A DNA stretch of 64,000 bases from Doris montereyensis (taxonomy: Eukaryota > Mollusca > Gastropoda > Nudibranchia > Dorididae): contig JAXRKP010000262.1 of assembly GCA_037039925.1 (NCBI GenBank), forward strand, positions 1 through 64,000. Reading direction: 5' to 3'. The position numbers and the translations under genes were made by a program. The notes under the pieces are model-generated. The model saw only the letters and a program-made list of their open reading frames with translations. It did no database searches and was not told where the DNA came from. Positions 11,799 through 35,643 of the stretch are shown piece after piece; the stretch's first letter is position 1, and every line of letters starts with the position of its first letter.

Positions 11799-12371
11799 GA
11801 GTATAGTGAGGAACATATTTATTGTTTGCCTTAGTTACTGTGAAGGGTGGAGCAGTAGTGGGGGGGGTGGAGTAGGAGCGTAGAGGAGGCATGATTAAAA
11901 TTTGAGTCCAAATCGATAGCAAAGTTCCAGATTGAGAATGGAACCATTGGGCTCATAACCCAATGCAAACACGTATGTATATCCTAGGCCGCCTTTGTAG
12001 AACTGTATCATGTCTCTGTGTAGCTGTAACGTTGGGTGAAACAATCCAATGTCAACATACAACGCAGGGGAAAACACACACACGGTTGTGTTGTTTGGAC
12101 AAAGCCAAGGTCATTCTCCTGCAAGGCCCTCACAAAGAGCAGGCTCTTAAAGTGGTGATGCAAATAGCAAATATTAACTGGGGTATTATTGGTTCTTGTC
12201 GTCATCGGATTCTTTGATCAATCGGACACACATGAGAAGAAACAAGTTCAGGTGTCCTGTTTCTCTTCCACACATCTTTTCTCCACACTTTGGAGACGAG
12301 GGTTATTGCGGGGTTTTTTTTAGCATGTGCTGAGATGAATAGAGAATAGAAGATCATCTACCACCACCCCC

Positions 12372-13177
<806 letters not shown>

Positions 13178-13343
13178 CAGACAGACAGACAGACAAACAG
13201 ACAAACAGACAAACAAACAGTGACAAAGACAAGTTACAGGAACAGTGAAAACAAACAGAGGGACTGAAGCAGACATATAGGTAAAGAGACAGAAACTAGA
13301 AAGAAAGATAAATACCAGACGTGTGGAAATGTGTAACACAAAC

Positions 13344-13496
13344 CTGCAAGGACAGCCACTGCCTGTTGATGTCTGCAAGCGTCTTCTGCACGCTTTGCTT
13401 TTCGTGAGGATCTGAACTGTGCCGTATGATATCTCCACCTTTGTTTCGCAGATGGTCCAGTAGAGGTTTAAAGTCATCAAATTCTAAAAGTAATTC
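13344..13496 (-). CDS. Spectrin-repeat gene, exon A (most 3' exon seen)
   Basis: 153 bp, 51 codons, phase 0 at both ends, and intact. Acceptor TTTTTCAG sits at the right edge and donor GTTTGTG at the left. It encodes the second half of a spectrin repeat (helix B and C), starting ELLLEF and containing a conserved helix-C end INRQWLSLQ. Spliced to exon B it completes one repeat: B supplies helix A with MWLQKADRQLQ, then this exon gives KPLLDHLRNKGGDII. The rod must continue to the left, since no stop codon follows in frame before the donor. Family: giant spectrin-repeat cytoskeletal linker; nesprin versus plakin is not resolved. Confidence 0.85.
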
Positions 13497-13592
13497 CTGA
13501 AAAAGAAAACAGAATGACGTCAATAGTTATCGCTATCAAAAGAGTTCAGGTCGTGAAAGAGGGGAGCAATTTGAAGAGGAAAAGGCAACGAG

Positions 13593-24413
<10,821 letters not shown>

Positions 24414-24721
24414 CTGATGTGCCTGCTGAGCTTCAGGAATATATGTGATGGACTCCTGGAGCTGCCTGTCTGCCTTCTGTAGCCACATGATGACTTTCTC
24501 AGGGTGGCCCTGTAGTCCTCTCTGTCCTCCTTGATGTGAAGTAACTCTTCTTCCTTTTCTTTCCAGTGCCATTAACACCTGTTCCTGTAGGGCATGCAGC
24601 TTTGTCAGTTTGTCTGTCATCTCCACAGGGAGTTCTTTGCCCAAAGCCACATACCTCCTTCTTGAACCCTCTCCAGAGCTTTGTTCTTGTCTATCTCACT
24701 TTCCACCTCATGTTGATGTGT
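24414..24721 (-). CDS. Spectrin-repeat gene, exon B (frameshifted)
   Basis: 308 bp between acceptor TTTTCAG and donor GTAAGC, phase 0 on both sides by reading. It starts HQHEVESEIDKNKALERVQE, continuing helix C of the repeat begun in exon C. It then changes frame near 24655 (to ALGKELPVEMTDKLTKLHAL), near 24550 (to EEELLHIKEDREDYRATLRK) and near 24495 (to VIMWLQKADRQLQESITYIP). Each piece is heptad-like and plausible coding, so three 1-base indels are inferred. Helix A of the next repeat starts at MWLQKAD and is completed by exon A. Expected intact length is 309 bp. Confidence 0.75.
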
Positions 24722-25199
24722 CTGAAAAGAGAAGTGACAAAAGCAATAGATTAGGAATAGATCAGTTGATATTGCCAACACGATATTTCAATTGATAATA
24801 AATAGGTCGATATAAATATTTTTCAGGAGCAACCCCCTCCCCCCTCCCCAAGTTATTATTCTAATATTTGAATAAAGGAGACTTGGGAAAAGGACAAAGA
24901 TCATAACAGGCTATATATCATAGCTAAACATAAAAGACTGTGAGGGCTTTACGCGCCATATGAACAGATCATTATCTTGAAATTGCAAAACAGAGATAGT
25001 CGCTGTATATTTTTTAAAGAGATGGCCAAAAGGAATCTGTTGTTTTAAGTTCAGGTATCCCTGCTCATGCATGAAGAAACTTTAATCTCATTCATTAAAG
25101 AAAACAACTGCACTTTTTTAAGACTGTGACAATTTTAAAATGCATTTTATTACCATTACATACAATGCTACTTGACAAAAACAAATGTAAAGTTCTCAC

Positions 25200-25378
25200 C
25201 CTATGCTTGTTGAGCTTATCACTCATGTCTTCATGCAACCCCCTGGCTGGTTGCTTCTGATGTCTTCAATGTGTCTTGAAACCAAGCTATAGACTTGTCT
25301 ATTTCTGACAAGAATGTATGTCGGCTCCCGTATTCGTCCTGGGCCTTCTCTGTCTCTGACTGAACAGTCGGAGTAAGT
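25200..25378 (-). CDS. Spectrin-repeat gene, exon C (one frameshift)
   Basis: 179 bp; acceptor CCCCAAAG, donor GTGAGAAC. The first base completes an Arg codon split with exon D (phase 2). It encodes LTPTVQSETEKAQDEYGSRH, then helix A of a repeat at SIAWFQDTLKTSEATSQG. A run of five C on the plus strand (25239-25243) throws the frame to a stop. One fewer base restores LHEDMSDKLNKHR, which joins smoothly to exon B. The corrected length is 178 bp. Confidence 0.78.
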
Positions 25379-25894
25379 CTTTGGGGGGAGGGGGAAGTGG
25401 AGGATAAAGAAAACATATTAAACTCTTCATTAGTTACATCTGTGATTTCAGTCTAAAATAATTGAATCATTTTAAATCTTTTTTTAAGTGAAATTAAAAT
25501 TGTTCCGTTTATGTTTTTTGAAATGCAGCACAATAATATCTTTACCTAATAAAAAGATAAACAAGGCAAAAAAAAAGGAGTCAAATAGTTTAGAAATGTA
25601 GTCAGATGGACAGGTGGGCTTTTAACAAAATATGTAGAAATGCACCAAATTAATATAGAATCTCAGGGAATCACACAATTGATGGAAAGAAGAAAGACAC
25701 AAGAAACAACACTGGATGAAAACACCAAATGGCTGAAAACCCCACCTAACAAGAACATAGGACCACACACTTATGAAGTACATTCACAATAATACAAGTA
25801 AGAAGATGTGAACAAAGAATAATAATAGAGAGGTGGAAGTGGGTCAAAGTATAGTGATGAGCAGGTGATGGCAAGTATGTTTGTGTGCATATGT

Positions 25895-26168
<274 letters not shown>

Positions 26169-26510
26169 GCGGGGCAAGGGAAGTGGAAATGAGTAAGGAA
26201 GCCATGGATCAAAATCAGGAAGCAAAACTTGAAGGAGGAGGCACCCAATTGTAGCACAGTTTGATAGCTCAATGCATAGTTGGGTAAATGAGTCATCAAA
26301 AGATTCACAAAAATAATAGATATTAATATACTAGTATACTAGTGGGTGTGCTTTAGTTCATGTGTTTTATAGTTGTATGTAAAATATGTTATCATCTTTT
26401 ACAAATGTTGAAAATGAAAAAACTGACTATCTTCAAGATCAAAGGAAATGTACTGATAAAACATTAAATGAATGGGGATTTGAACTATTATATATCTGCA
26501 ATATACATAC

Positions 26511-26657
26511 CTTTCATGGGATTCCACAAGCTCCATAAACTGTTCTTGAGACGAAAGCTTGGCTTCAGCTGTAGGCAAAGCTTGCTGAAGGCTTAGCCTA
26601 GAAGACTGCAGTCTTCTTATTTGAGGATTCAACACTTTCTAAGTTCTCTCCAATGTC
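26511..26657 (-). CDS. Spectrin-repeat gene, exon D (one frameshift)
   Basis: 147 bp; acceptor CATCAG, donor AAAG|GTATGT. It begins DIGENLESV, then needs one base removed near 26638 to continue as LNPQIRRLQSSRLSLQQALP and QEQFMELVESHE. It ends with two bases (AG) that pair with the first base of exon C to give Arg. The content is the B-C helix region of a spectrin repeat. The extra base accounts for 147 rather than the expected 146 bp. Confidence 0.75.
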
Positions 26658-27129
26658 CTGATGATACATCGAAATATTCACACTGAATAAACATTAATTA
26701 AATTACAGATGTTAAACTATTCAGTTACACTATTAAATTATTAGTGTTTTTAGGTCTTTGTCAACACCTGCGCTTGTTCAATATTTGAGGTACTAAAGAC
26801 AGTCCCAAAACGTAATGAACCTATGTCAACAAAGTTTTCACAGGTAGAAAAGAAAAGCCTTTTTTAAAGAGAGCTAGACAAAACTAAATCAAAGAACTAT
26901 AACTCATTTTTAAAACCATCAATTTCTGCTAAAATTCTCTTTCTTGGCTTTCTGTTCAAACTAATGATATAACAAGGAAGTAAATTAAGAATAAAGCCAA
27001 AAAGGACCATTATGGTAGTTGTCAAGTTTTTCAAAAGCTCTTAATACATAACAGGAAAAAATGTTAACAGATAGGCACATTATCCAACAGGAACCATAAC
27101 GATATATGAACAAAAATTTGGAAACTTGC

Positions 27130-27273
27130 CTTCAAATTGTTCAGTTCTGATTTCAGCTCCTTGTGCGTTGCCACGTCCACATTAATTATTCTAAGCTTGT
27201 TTTCAGAGTCTTGGACAACGGTTTGGATGGATGAGATCATAGTGGCAAAGTCTCCCCACTGGCTGCCAATTGT
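27130..27273 (-). CDS. Spectrin-repeat gene, exon E (GC donor)
   Basis: 144 bp, 48 codons, intact, phase 0 to 0. Acceptor ATTTCAG. The donor reads AAG|GCAAGT, a textbook GC-AG intron donor rather than GT. It encodes TIGSQWGDFATMISSIQTVV, with SQWGDF typical of a helix start, then DSENKLRIINVDVATHKEL and SELNNLK. It joins F (ending ENRILALE) to D (DIGENL) without breaking frame. If the C is a base error, the donor would be an ordinary GTAAGT. Confidence 0.83.
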
Positions 27274-27816
27274 CTGAAATTTTTATAGAAATTGGAGTGT
27301 AACAGAAGAGAGCAATTATGACAAACAATATCTCTCCTGCGTAACTAGCTATTGTATTTTCCATTTATCATGAATGGCTGAGAAAAATTTACAAAGAAGG
27401 AAAATTAAAAAACAACTTTTTGTTCTATCATAAAAAGAAATGTCTTAAAAATATATTCAAAAGCATGACAAAGACTTTGTTTATGAAATAATTTTAATTT
27501 CATTTGATCTCACAGGGAAAACTGTTATTTTAAAAATATTTGCAAAACTTTCAAAATGATACCAGCTTTTTTATAAATTTGTATAATAAATAATACACAC
27601 AATTAATGCACATGCAAATAATTTAATGAAAAACTACATTATAAAATCAAAAACATCTATAGAAGTCAATAAAAAAAACAAAAAAAGAGTTACTTGTGTT
27701 AGCGCGATGGCGTGTTAAATCTGGAGAGAACTATTTGAATCAATGACACTTACATTCACCAAAATATAGACTCTTAAAAAATGTGTTAAATGATATCTGA
27801 CAAACTAATTTCTTAC

Positions 27817-28000
27817 CTCCAAAGCTAAAATTCTGTTTTCTGTGTTTCCTAAAAGGGTATCCCATCTATGGTTCAAAGCATTGATACGTTGGTTTATGAT
27901 ATCTGCTATGAGGATTGGCAACTCTGTCTAAGTCACAGCGTGCAAGCTCGTTAAGGCTGTCCACCTGTGGCCGGCTTGTTTCTACGTGCGTCAAAAATCC
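27817..28000 (-). CDS. Spectrin-repeat gene, exon F (one frameshift)
   Basis: 184 bp; acceptor TGCCAG, donor GTAAGAAAT. It starts GFLTHVETSRPQVDSLNELA, changes frame near 27911-27930, then reads ILIADIINQRINALNHRWDT, where HRW is the conserved helix-C tryptophan, and ends ENRILALE. One extra base relative to a 183-bp (61-codon) exon explains the break. Confidence 0.77.
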
Positions 28001-28534
28001 CTGGCAGAATCAAGAAACATGAGCAGAAAATCAGTATCATTTTGAAAACGTACTTAAAAATATAGTTTTGGAGATGTTGGAATAATTACAAAATTCAAAG
28101 CTTAAGATAGGTGATTAGTTTTTTTGTTTTGTTTATCACTGTTTAAAATAATGAAAAGTAAACATGTTAATAAAAAATAAATAAATTTGAATTTATGATT
28201 GAAGTGAGCTATAAAACACTGACTATGAACTAGTATTGCTTTGACATTAATGTGATAACCTTTCAAGCTCATAAAGTGAATTTTCTGACATGCATTCCAT
28301 TAAGCTCATTGGCATTTTCCCAGGTAAATATATTCTGTCGGATCCAATGCAGCCAAGACCTCAGACCAAGCTTTCAAGGAGAATAATGAAAATCCAACTG
28401 TCTCTTCACTCTTTACACGTGCCCATTCAATGAAGATCAACACTTTTAAAACTTTTAAAGAGTGCGGTGAATGGTGATGAAGTGAGAAACAAACAAATCA
28501 GACTTTAGTCTGTTACACACACACACACACGTAC

Positions 28535-28651
28535 CTTCACCATTTCCAGATGGGCCATCACAGCATCAGGTGATGTGTCACTGCTTTTCTCAACTTCTGT
28601 CCATTCAGCCTCCAGAACGTCAAGTTTGGCATTGAGATCTAGTATTGATCT
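28535..28651 (-). CDS. Spectrin-repeat gene, exon G
   Basis: 117 bp, 39 codons, intact, phase 0 to 0, acceptor CATGCAG and donor AAG|GTACGT. It encodes RSILDLNAKLDVLEAEWTEV, a helix-C-like segment with tryptophan, then SSDTSPDAVMAHLEMVK. It follows exon H and leads to exon F (GFLTHVE). The donor sits next to a short (AC)n tract at about 28514-28530. Confidence 0.85.
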
Positions 28652-28994
28652 CTGCATGAAGAAGGATTGGTTATTTTTTTCTAATTAATCTCACTCTGTT
28701 GTGTGACATAAATTGCCTATTTTTTATTCATATAATCTTAACCTTGCAATTACTTAAATCATTTTCATTTATCTACATATAGAGAATATGTGAAGTAGGG
28801 CATATGGGAAGAAGAAAAATAAAGTATAGCTGACAGAAAATGTTCATTCTTATAAATTGAAAGAATCATGTTTTGAGAAAAAAATAAAGAATGGATATAG
28901 AGAGCTCCATTAAATTACCAATATTGCATTATTATTTGAATTTAAATAATTCTATTCAAAAGTATGTAAAACAATGTAATTGCAAACAGCTGAC

Positions 28995-29205
28995 CTGAAA
29001 TTCTTTCACTGTTCACCCTTGTGTTCCATCATGGCTTGCTTTGACTGAGAGTTTGCTGTGACATTGATAAATTTATTTTGACGTTTCTCAAGGATTGCTT
29101 CATGGTAACGCTGTCATTGTCATCAAGCGTAGGAAGGAGGCGCTCTGACAGCTCAACCACTTGCTCTATTTCGTCTTGACACAGGCTGGCTTCTGTAAAG
29201 TAGTC
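28995..29205 (-). CDS. Spectrin-repeat gene, exon H (two frameshifts)
   Basis: 211 bp; acceptor TGTTACAG, donor GTCAGC. It reads DYFTEASLCQDEIEQVVELS and RLLPTLDDNDSVTMKQSLRN. A missing A in the A-run near 29077 is needed to continue as NKFINVTANSQSKQAMMEHK, and a missing G near 29008 is needed to reach KEFQ at the end. Adding both gives 213 bp (71 codons). The middle of the exon is one full helix pair of a repeat continued from exon I. Confidence 0.77.
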
Positions 29206-29434
29206 CTGTAACACACATAATGCTTTGTTACATGCCTTTGAAAATAGTACTTATTTGTTATATTAAATCTTGAGATTTAAAGTATTATAGTTGTTTTCAT
29301 ATATTCTCAGTATAGCAGTTTCCTTAAGTCTTGTGACACAATTTAAAAAAAAAAATCCCAATTACGACGTAAAAAAAATGATGTATGTTTAGTGTTTTTT
29401 TTAAAGTTTTTTTTTTATCTTATGCAGAACTTAC

Positions 29435-29608
29435 AGTGAATTCACTGAGTGTTGATTCCAAAGTGTCTAGATCCAGGCCTTCATAGCCAGAGTCCAACAG
29501 AGTTTCTGCTCCTCTCAGCCATTCAGAGACTTGCTTCATGGAGTTCTCATACTGCTTCCTATCAGCCTGTGCTCCCGTCAAATATTGCTCCTTTTTGGAA
29601 ATGGCCGA
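29435..29608 (-). CDS. Spectrin-repeat gene, exon I
   Basis: 174 bp, 58 codons, intact, phase 0 to 0; acceptor CTCACAG, donor ACT|GTAAGT. It encodes SAISKKEQYLTGAQADRKQY, then helix A of a repeat at VSEWLRGAETLLDSGYEGLD and LDTLESTLSEFT. The WL helix start followed by a GLD-type linker before helix B resembles nesprin-class repeats; this is a weak hint only. Confidence 0.87.
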
Positions 29609-30112
29609 CTGTGAGAAAAGAATTGTTTGGAAATGTGGAGATTACAACAATCTTTCCTTATTCTATTCATGGAATGTTTCATAATAAAGTAACATGAACA
29701 ATGGCTGTCTTCAGTTAAACAATAAAAGGATAGCAAATAAGATATCATGTTACAAAAAATGCACATCAGCAAACTGCATGCTGAAAACAATGGCACTTTA
29801 ATGGTATTTTTTTTTCCGTCTGAAAATTGGTAACATTTCTTTTTTAAATGGCTAGAGAAAACCACACAAGACAACACACTTGACGAGGTATTATTTACAT
29901 TTTTAGTGCTTAAAAAGTGAAATGAGATTGAAGTGAAATACCATTCTTATCCTGCTTTCAAATCCTTAATTCTGTCATTGAATATCTATGTGAACAGCAT
30001 GCTAAAACAAATTTCAGCTGCCAGAGATTTTAGTCGTAAAATCTGCCATAAAACAAGGAGTTTTTAGTGTAATGGTAAAAATAATGATCAAATTTACTGT
30101 TGCTATTCTTAC

Positions 30113-30263
30113 CAAAAGCGTGCTCTCAAGAGCTTTGATTTGTTCCATCTTTTCAACAAACTCAGGTGAAGGTTCCTCCTGAATTTCCTCAAAGGCGACC
30201 GCTTCTTGAACCATCTTATCTTTGATGGTTTGCATTTTTGTCCACAGCCTCCACTGACGTAGC
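30113..30263 (-). CDS. Spectrin-repeat gene, exon J (one frameshift)
   Basis: 151 bp; acceptor TGCTCAG, donor GTAAGAATA. The phase-0 start reads ATSVEAVDK, then a run of five T on plus (30235-30239) breaks the frame. With four, it continues MQTIKDKMVQEAVAFEEIQE and PSPEFVEKMEQIKALESTLL. This gives 150 bp and a clean join to exons K and I. An alternative in-frame start (LRQWRLWTKMQ) avoids the indel but breaks phase with exon K. Confidence 0.76.
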
Positions 30264-31036
30264 CTGAGCAAATTACGGCAAAATGTCAATCAAGAGAAAA
30301 ATAATAAAATTGTCACATTTATTGACAGGAACCACACAAGGAATTTTGACATAACATAATATGTCCAGGTGAAAACATTCTCACAAGTGCATATTAGGCT
30401 TGAAGTACAAATGCCAAGCTATGACAAGGTGTGTTTTGAAACACAGCCAGACAACTGTGGGAGGACAGCCAAATGGATTAAGCCTAAGCTGATATTCAAT
30501 ACCTATCCCATGTGGGATTGCTATTACAAACTAAAGAAATAAAACAAAGAGTCAGCTTTAGTAAACATTAGGAATGTATTAGAACAAATAGATAAATTGG
30601 TACAGTATTAATAAACTCTTCATGCCATTTAGCTAGACCCACTTTTTATTGTGAAGGAAAAGAGATTGAAAGTGACTTCTTACTACCAAGAATCCTTTAT
30701 ATGGATTAATGCCTATTTTTGACTTCATCATAACCTCTTTTAATGCTATTTATGGTAATGTCTTGCTATAAGACTGCTTGTGCATTTTTGAAGGATTAAG
30801 TGTGCCATGAAGATTATAAGAAAATATAGTCAGGATATTCAGAAGCACAAATAATAATTGAAAAGCACACAAAATATATATCGCTTCTCATCATTTCTGA
30901 CAAAGAAGAAGAATCTCTTAAAGAGAAGCATTGAAAAGAAGACAAGGAACCATTGAGTTAATTACATGTTGGCTCAATAGATGCTTTTATCTGCTTTAAG
31001 TAATCTTTACTGGGTGAACTCTAAACATACATGTAT

Positions 31037-31076
<40 letters not shown>

Positions 31077-31148
31077 TAGATAGATAAATAGTTAATAGAT
31101 AGATAGGGATAGGTAGATAGATAGGTAGGTTGATAGATAGACAAGTAA

Positions 31149-31179
<31 letters not shown>

Positions 31180-31238
31180 GATAGATAGGTAGATAGATAG
31201 ATAGATAGATAGATATATTTAAATAGATAGATAGATAT

Positions 31239-31269
<31 letters not shown>

Positions 31270-31270
31270 C

Positions 31271-31333
<63 letters not shown>

Positions 31334-31440
31334 AATAGATAGATACATAGATAGATAGTAGATAGATAGATACATACATAGATAGATACATACATACATA
31401 GATAGATACATACATAGATACATACATACATAGATAGATG
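31037..31440. repeat. (GATA)n microsatellite in intron K-J
   Basis: About 400 bp of GATA tetranucleotides with CATA, GGTA and CAGA variants. The Tyr-Leu-Ser-Ile frames on the minus strand are translations of the repeat. Confidence 0.97.
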
Positions 31441-31730
31441 GATTGCTATAATTAAGTGAAACACTTAAATTGTGCTATGTTCATGCTTCATCTATGAAAA
31501 GATCGGAACAAGGTTCATGTCTTTAATAAAAATCTATAGCCTTGTGCAATTTTCACTGTCTTTGTACATTTTTTAATGTCACCATGACCATATTAAATTT
31601 CTCATTTCAGAAACAAATAAAGGATTCTATTCTTTTCCTGACATATGGTAATAAAACCTTCAATTCCCTCCCCCAACAACTGATTTCCTGCATTCTAAGT
31701 TAATCTTACAAAAGAGTGCATATTCCTTAC

Positions 31731-31923
31731 CTTGTGTTTCTCAATGGTCGGCTCAACACTGTTGGCGTCAGGTTGGAGGGACTGACATGTGGCCAACACT
31801 TCTTCTTTTTTCCTCAAACCAAGAAACCATGTCAAGAACAGCAGTTTCAAGGTCTTGTCTCCCTCTGTAGATGTTCTCACATTTGCTGATGATACCTTGG
31901 GACTGAGATTTTAGGTCCTTCAC
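31731..31923 (-). CDS. Spectrin-repeat gene, exon K (one frameshift)
   Basis: 193 bp; acceptor GAAATAG, donor AAG|GTAAGG. It encodes VKDLKSQSQGIISKCENIYR, then helix A with LDMVSWFEE. An extra T in the plus-strand T6 run (31806-31811) shifts the frame; one fewer gives KEEVLATCQSLQPDANSVEP and TIEKHK. The corrected length is 192 bp (64 codons). Confidence 0.78.
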
Positions 31924-32870
31924 CTATTTCACAATAATACAAAAATACAAAATTTATTAACAGGTGATATGTGGCAATGGTGATCTAGTTGTCTAGTCAG
32001 ATTTGACACCGTTATGCCTGATGTGTTGTGTTTGGAGAAAGGAAGTAATTAATAAGCACATACTTCCTCCAACCATCATTGTACAAATCAGCACCATCAA
32101 TAGCTGGTTGGTAAAGCCTGTGACAGTCTAGCATAATGTCCAGAGTTTTAACTTAAATATCACAGAAATCAGGATAAGCTACAACTTTATAGACCTCAGG
32201 ATTTGGAAAGAGCTGTACTATGTTTGAAATTACTGGCTGATCAATTCTATATTGTTTATCCTTGCGGCTCTTCTCCCTAGGTTTCTCATGAATTCCCTGG
32301 GGTGCCTATAGTGAGGCAGCCAGTTCAGAGAATCATTGCAGTACCCTACTGGAGAACAAGTGAGACAACAAAGTCATAAAGACCAAACATAAAAAAACTT
32401 CTCAGAAACAACAACTGCGAGGATACAATGCCTCAGAGTAAACCATCAAACTCTGAAATATCTCACAAAGGCTGCTTGTTTTCAGGTGTTTTCAAAAATG
32501 AAGTTTACGAATCAGTCCTCATTATTCCTCAAGAGAAAGTTGAATAAACCTGGAATATTTGACAGTAACAAAGAAAAACAGCATAAAAGAACAAATAAAA
32601 AGCCAATAAAAAAACTCAAAAGGAAACAAGACGTGTTAGTCTATTTTCTCTCAGATTTATAACCGTACCATTCAGGACCAATAGGGAAAAAATTTGCATT
32701 AAAAAGTAAAGTGAAAGTACAAGAGTAATTGAGAAGACTAAAAAACTTCCCTGTGCCCTTTAAAAAAGCTCAACAGGTCTTTTCCTTACATGACAGCCTT
32801 GACTTATCAATTCAACAAATAAATAATGTGTCACTATGTTTTATATATGGTAAATGATTGAAAATTTTAC

Positions 32871-33005
32871 CTTTTCTTTCAGAGAATCCACATGCCCCAT
32901 TACTGAGCTGAAATCGTCCTCGGTTCCTTGCTTCCCTATTTGCCTCGCCTTGTCCTTGGCAACGTTGAGTTCAGATTCTTGGTTCTTAAGATATTCAATC
33001 ACATT
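32871..33005 (-). CDS. Spectrin-repeat gene, exon L
   Basis: 135 bp, 45 codons, intact, phase 0 to 0; acceptor TTCTTCAG, donor AAG|GTAAAA. It encodes NVIEYLKNQESELNVAKDKA, RQIGKQGTEDDFSSVMGHVD and SLKEK, the helix B-C part of a repeat. It lies between M (ending ERITTLK) and K (starting VKDLKS). The plus-strand 112-aa frame at 33023-33361 in the flanking intron is AT-rich, lysine-rich and not called. Confidence 0.86.
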
Positions 33006-33648
33006 CTGAAGAAACAGTTTAGTTGATTAGTAAAAAAAAAAAAGGCGTAGAACAATTTTATAAGCAGTCTGAGGCAGATTTGTATGTATTATACACTTAT
33101 GTAAAAAATTTGCAGCAGATTGATAGAACTGAGGAAAAACCTAAGAGTAGCATGCAAGCTATTATCAAAACGTTTGGATTATATGCAAGAAAACAATTGA
33201 AATACAAAAAAATTAAGAAAAGAAGCGTTACAAAAAATCTTAAGGGAAAACTAAATAAGGCGAAAGGAACACCTTGTTTCCAAATAAATCACAAAAAATA
33301 TAGTAAAGTTCATCAGGAGAGAACCTCTACTGTAAGGCATAGGCAGGTTTATAAATTTTAAAAATATTTTCTTGTTGATTTTATCACCATAAAAGAAAAT
33401 TATAAACAAACATCAAATTTATATCAAATCTGTACAAGCGGCTAAACTTTCAGTCGAATATCCCAAAAACGATACCCAGTAGAGATAGAGCCTTATTGTT
33501 CTTAGGTCTCAAATTGATGAAGTTTGCTCCTAAATTTTAGTTTTTGGACTAAGTACTACTGAAATTGTCAATTATAATCTTCATGGTGAGGTTACATCAT
33601 CAATTCATCAATCTATTAAAGAAAACATTCTCTACGAAATAAACTTAC

Positions 33649-33954
33649 CTTGAGAGTTGTGATCCTTTCATTAACAGGCAGGCCAGAGGCCATGATGTTA
33701 TGCACAACTTCCTCCTGCTCTTTGACAAGCTCTTCCTGTGTGTCCATCAATTGCTCATAGGAGCGTCGTGCACCTATCGCCATTGTCGTGGACTCTTTGT
33801 GCTGCTGCACTTGCTCAAGCAGGGAGGTATAAAGCATAGACAAGCGATGGATGTCGTCTGCTTGTGATATTTGGTTCTCATCTTTCAATTTTTCACCCAT
33901 CTTCTCAAGCTCACTCATGCTAGGCTGATAGCTCTCTAGTTTCTCTCCAATGCT
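33649..33954 (-). CDS. Spectrin-repeat gene, exon M
   Basis: 306 bp, 102 codons, intact, phase 0 to 0; acceptor CTACAG, donor AAG|GTAAGT. It is one of the largest exons and spans nearly a full repeat: SIGEKLESYQPSMSELEKMG, then LSMLYTSLLEQVQQHK, ARRSYEQLMDTQEELVKEQE and GLPVNERITTLK. It is strongly heptad-patterned with no Pro-rich breaks. It follows exon N (VLRVFE) directly. Confidence 0.9.
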
Positions 33955-34347
33955 CTGTAGATTGGGGGATGTAAGGCAAGTAGTGTAATGTGAATTGAAC
34001 TGCTCAAAACTTATATTATGATTTTTGTTTTGACTAAATGGATTTAGATGCAAGAAAAAAGGAACAATAAATACATCTGATCATTAACTTGAAATCAAAA
34101 GTAAATATGATAAATTCATCATATGACAATGCAGTTTTGCCTGTTAGAATATTCCACACTTTTTCAAGTTGTTTCATTTTTGCAAATCTCGACTGAAGTT
34201 GTGATTTTCAAAAGGACATGATCAATTGATTCTTAACTTTTTCGATCTGAAAACTGTTCAGTATTATTGAACTTCCAACTACAAAATTGGTGTTACTGAA
34301 TTCCTTGTCTTACAACGTCTGGAATGTTATCTTTTCATAGGATTTAC

Positions 34348-34534
34348 CTCAAACACCCTTAGAACCAATTCAGCATCCTGAGAGGTGTGGCCTATTGGGG
34401 TATTGGTTTCTTTGAGTTCCTCTTGCACTTCTCGCAGATATTGCTCAGCACTGTCTATCTGGCTTTGAGTTTGGCTGCGAGAGTCTACCATGTTTCCAAG
34501 GTTTTTGATTCTTCCATCAACAGTGGCACACACT
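34348..34534 (-). CDS. Spectrin-repeat gene, exon N
   Basis: 187 bp, intact; acceptor TTTGCAG, donor GAG|GTAAAT. The first base completes a Glu codon begun by the last two bases of exon O (phase 2). It encodes VCATVDGRIKNLGNMVDSRS, IDSAEQYLREVQEELKETNT and TSQDAELVLRVFE. The YLREVQEEL segment behaves as helix A with Tyr in place of Trp. Confidence 0.87.
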
Positions 34535-34941
34535 CTGCAAAGTGACAGAAAACATAAGCAAATGTCTTGAAAACAATGGAATCAAAGACTATCTGTAGCT
34601 GATTGATAATTGTACATGTATTTATTTCATTTGGCTTTTGGCAATTGATTCAATGTAATATGAATTTTAAAAATAAAAAACAATTTGTTAGACCTAAAAC
34701 ACTATATTAGCTTTGAAAAATGGACAATGATGAAAATAAAAAAAATATAAACTAGTTTCCTTTGAAACCTTAAATGCACAGTATAATTAGGTAAATTTAG
34801 CCATAGCATTAATGAAAACATTTGTTTTGCTGAACGACAACTTCTTGTTTTATTATCAATTCATATTTTATCCAATGCTCTCAACAAATTGCTCTAAAAA
34901 AATTGCTCATAATCAAATCAATAATTGGTGAAATTTCTCAC

Positions 34942-35084
34942 TCTTGGAATCTCGAGTCTAAAGAATCAAGTTGCGTTTGTAGCTGTGGTTTGTCAGCCTC
35001 AAGAAGGGTAGGGAAGAAACCATTTCCTTTTTCCTTGGTCTCTGTGACTAGTGAACTAAACAGTTGAACAGAATTCTCCAAGTT
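34942..35084 (-). CDS. Spectrin-repeat gene, exon O
   Basis: 143 bp, intact; acceptor TTTTTCAG preceded by a 13-base pyrimidine run, donor CAAGA|GTGAGA. It encodes NLENSVQLFSSLVTETKEKG, then FFPTLLEADKPQLQTQLDSL and DSRFQ, ending in two bases that join exon N. Helix B-C region, with RF in place of the usual RW. Confidence 0.85.
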
Positions 35085-35591
35085 CTGAAAAAAAAAAAAA
35101 ACAGCATGGGACATTTCAGCATGACCTCATAGAAGGTATTTAATAGCATTGATGTCAATGAAATACCCTGTATGTCTTTGCCATTGGTAATGGTTGCAGC
35201 CTCCAATCTCTTTATCAACAGATTTGATCCAATAAAGACAATAAGTTCTTATGCTTTTAATTAATGCAAATTTACTTATATCTAACTAGCATATTATACC
35301 CCGGGTGACATCAAGTATGATTATTAAATGCAGTCAGTACTTGGTACTCAGGTTATGCAGGTAGTCGTGAATGATAATATTCAAACTTTTAAAAATTATA
35401 AAACCTACTGCTTAGGTGAAGGAAAATTCTACCCAAAGACAATGAAGTTTTCTTCAATTAATCATCACTTCTTGTAGAAAGATTTCTCAATTATGAACAA
35501 TCTTGAGATCATTTAGAAACTACATGCAAAAAAAATGATTATTCTTAGTAGCCTGACAACAGAGCATTTGACACACAAAGAATAAGTCAGA

Positions 35592-35593
<2 letters not shown>

Positions 35594-35643
<50 letters not shown>

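Noticed and set aside
33023..33361. 112-aa plus-strand lysine-rich frame
   Set aside because: It lies in an AT-rich intron opposite the real gene, with no recognisable domain or promoter; the composition explains it.
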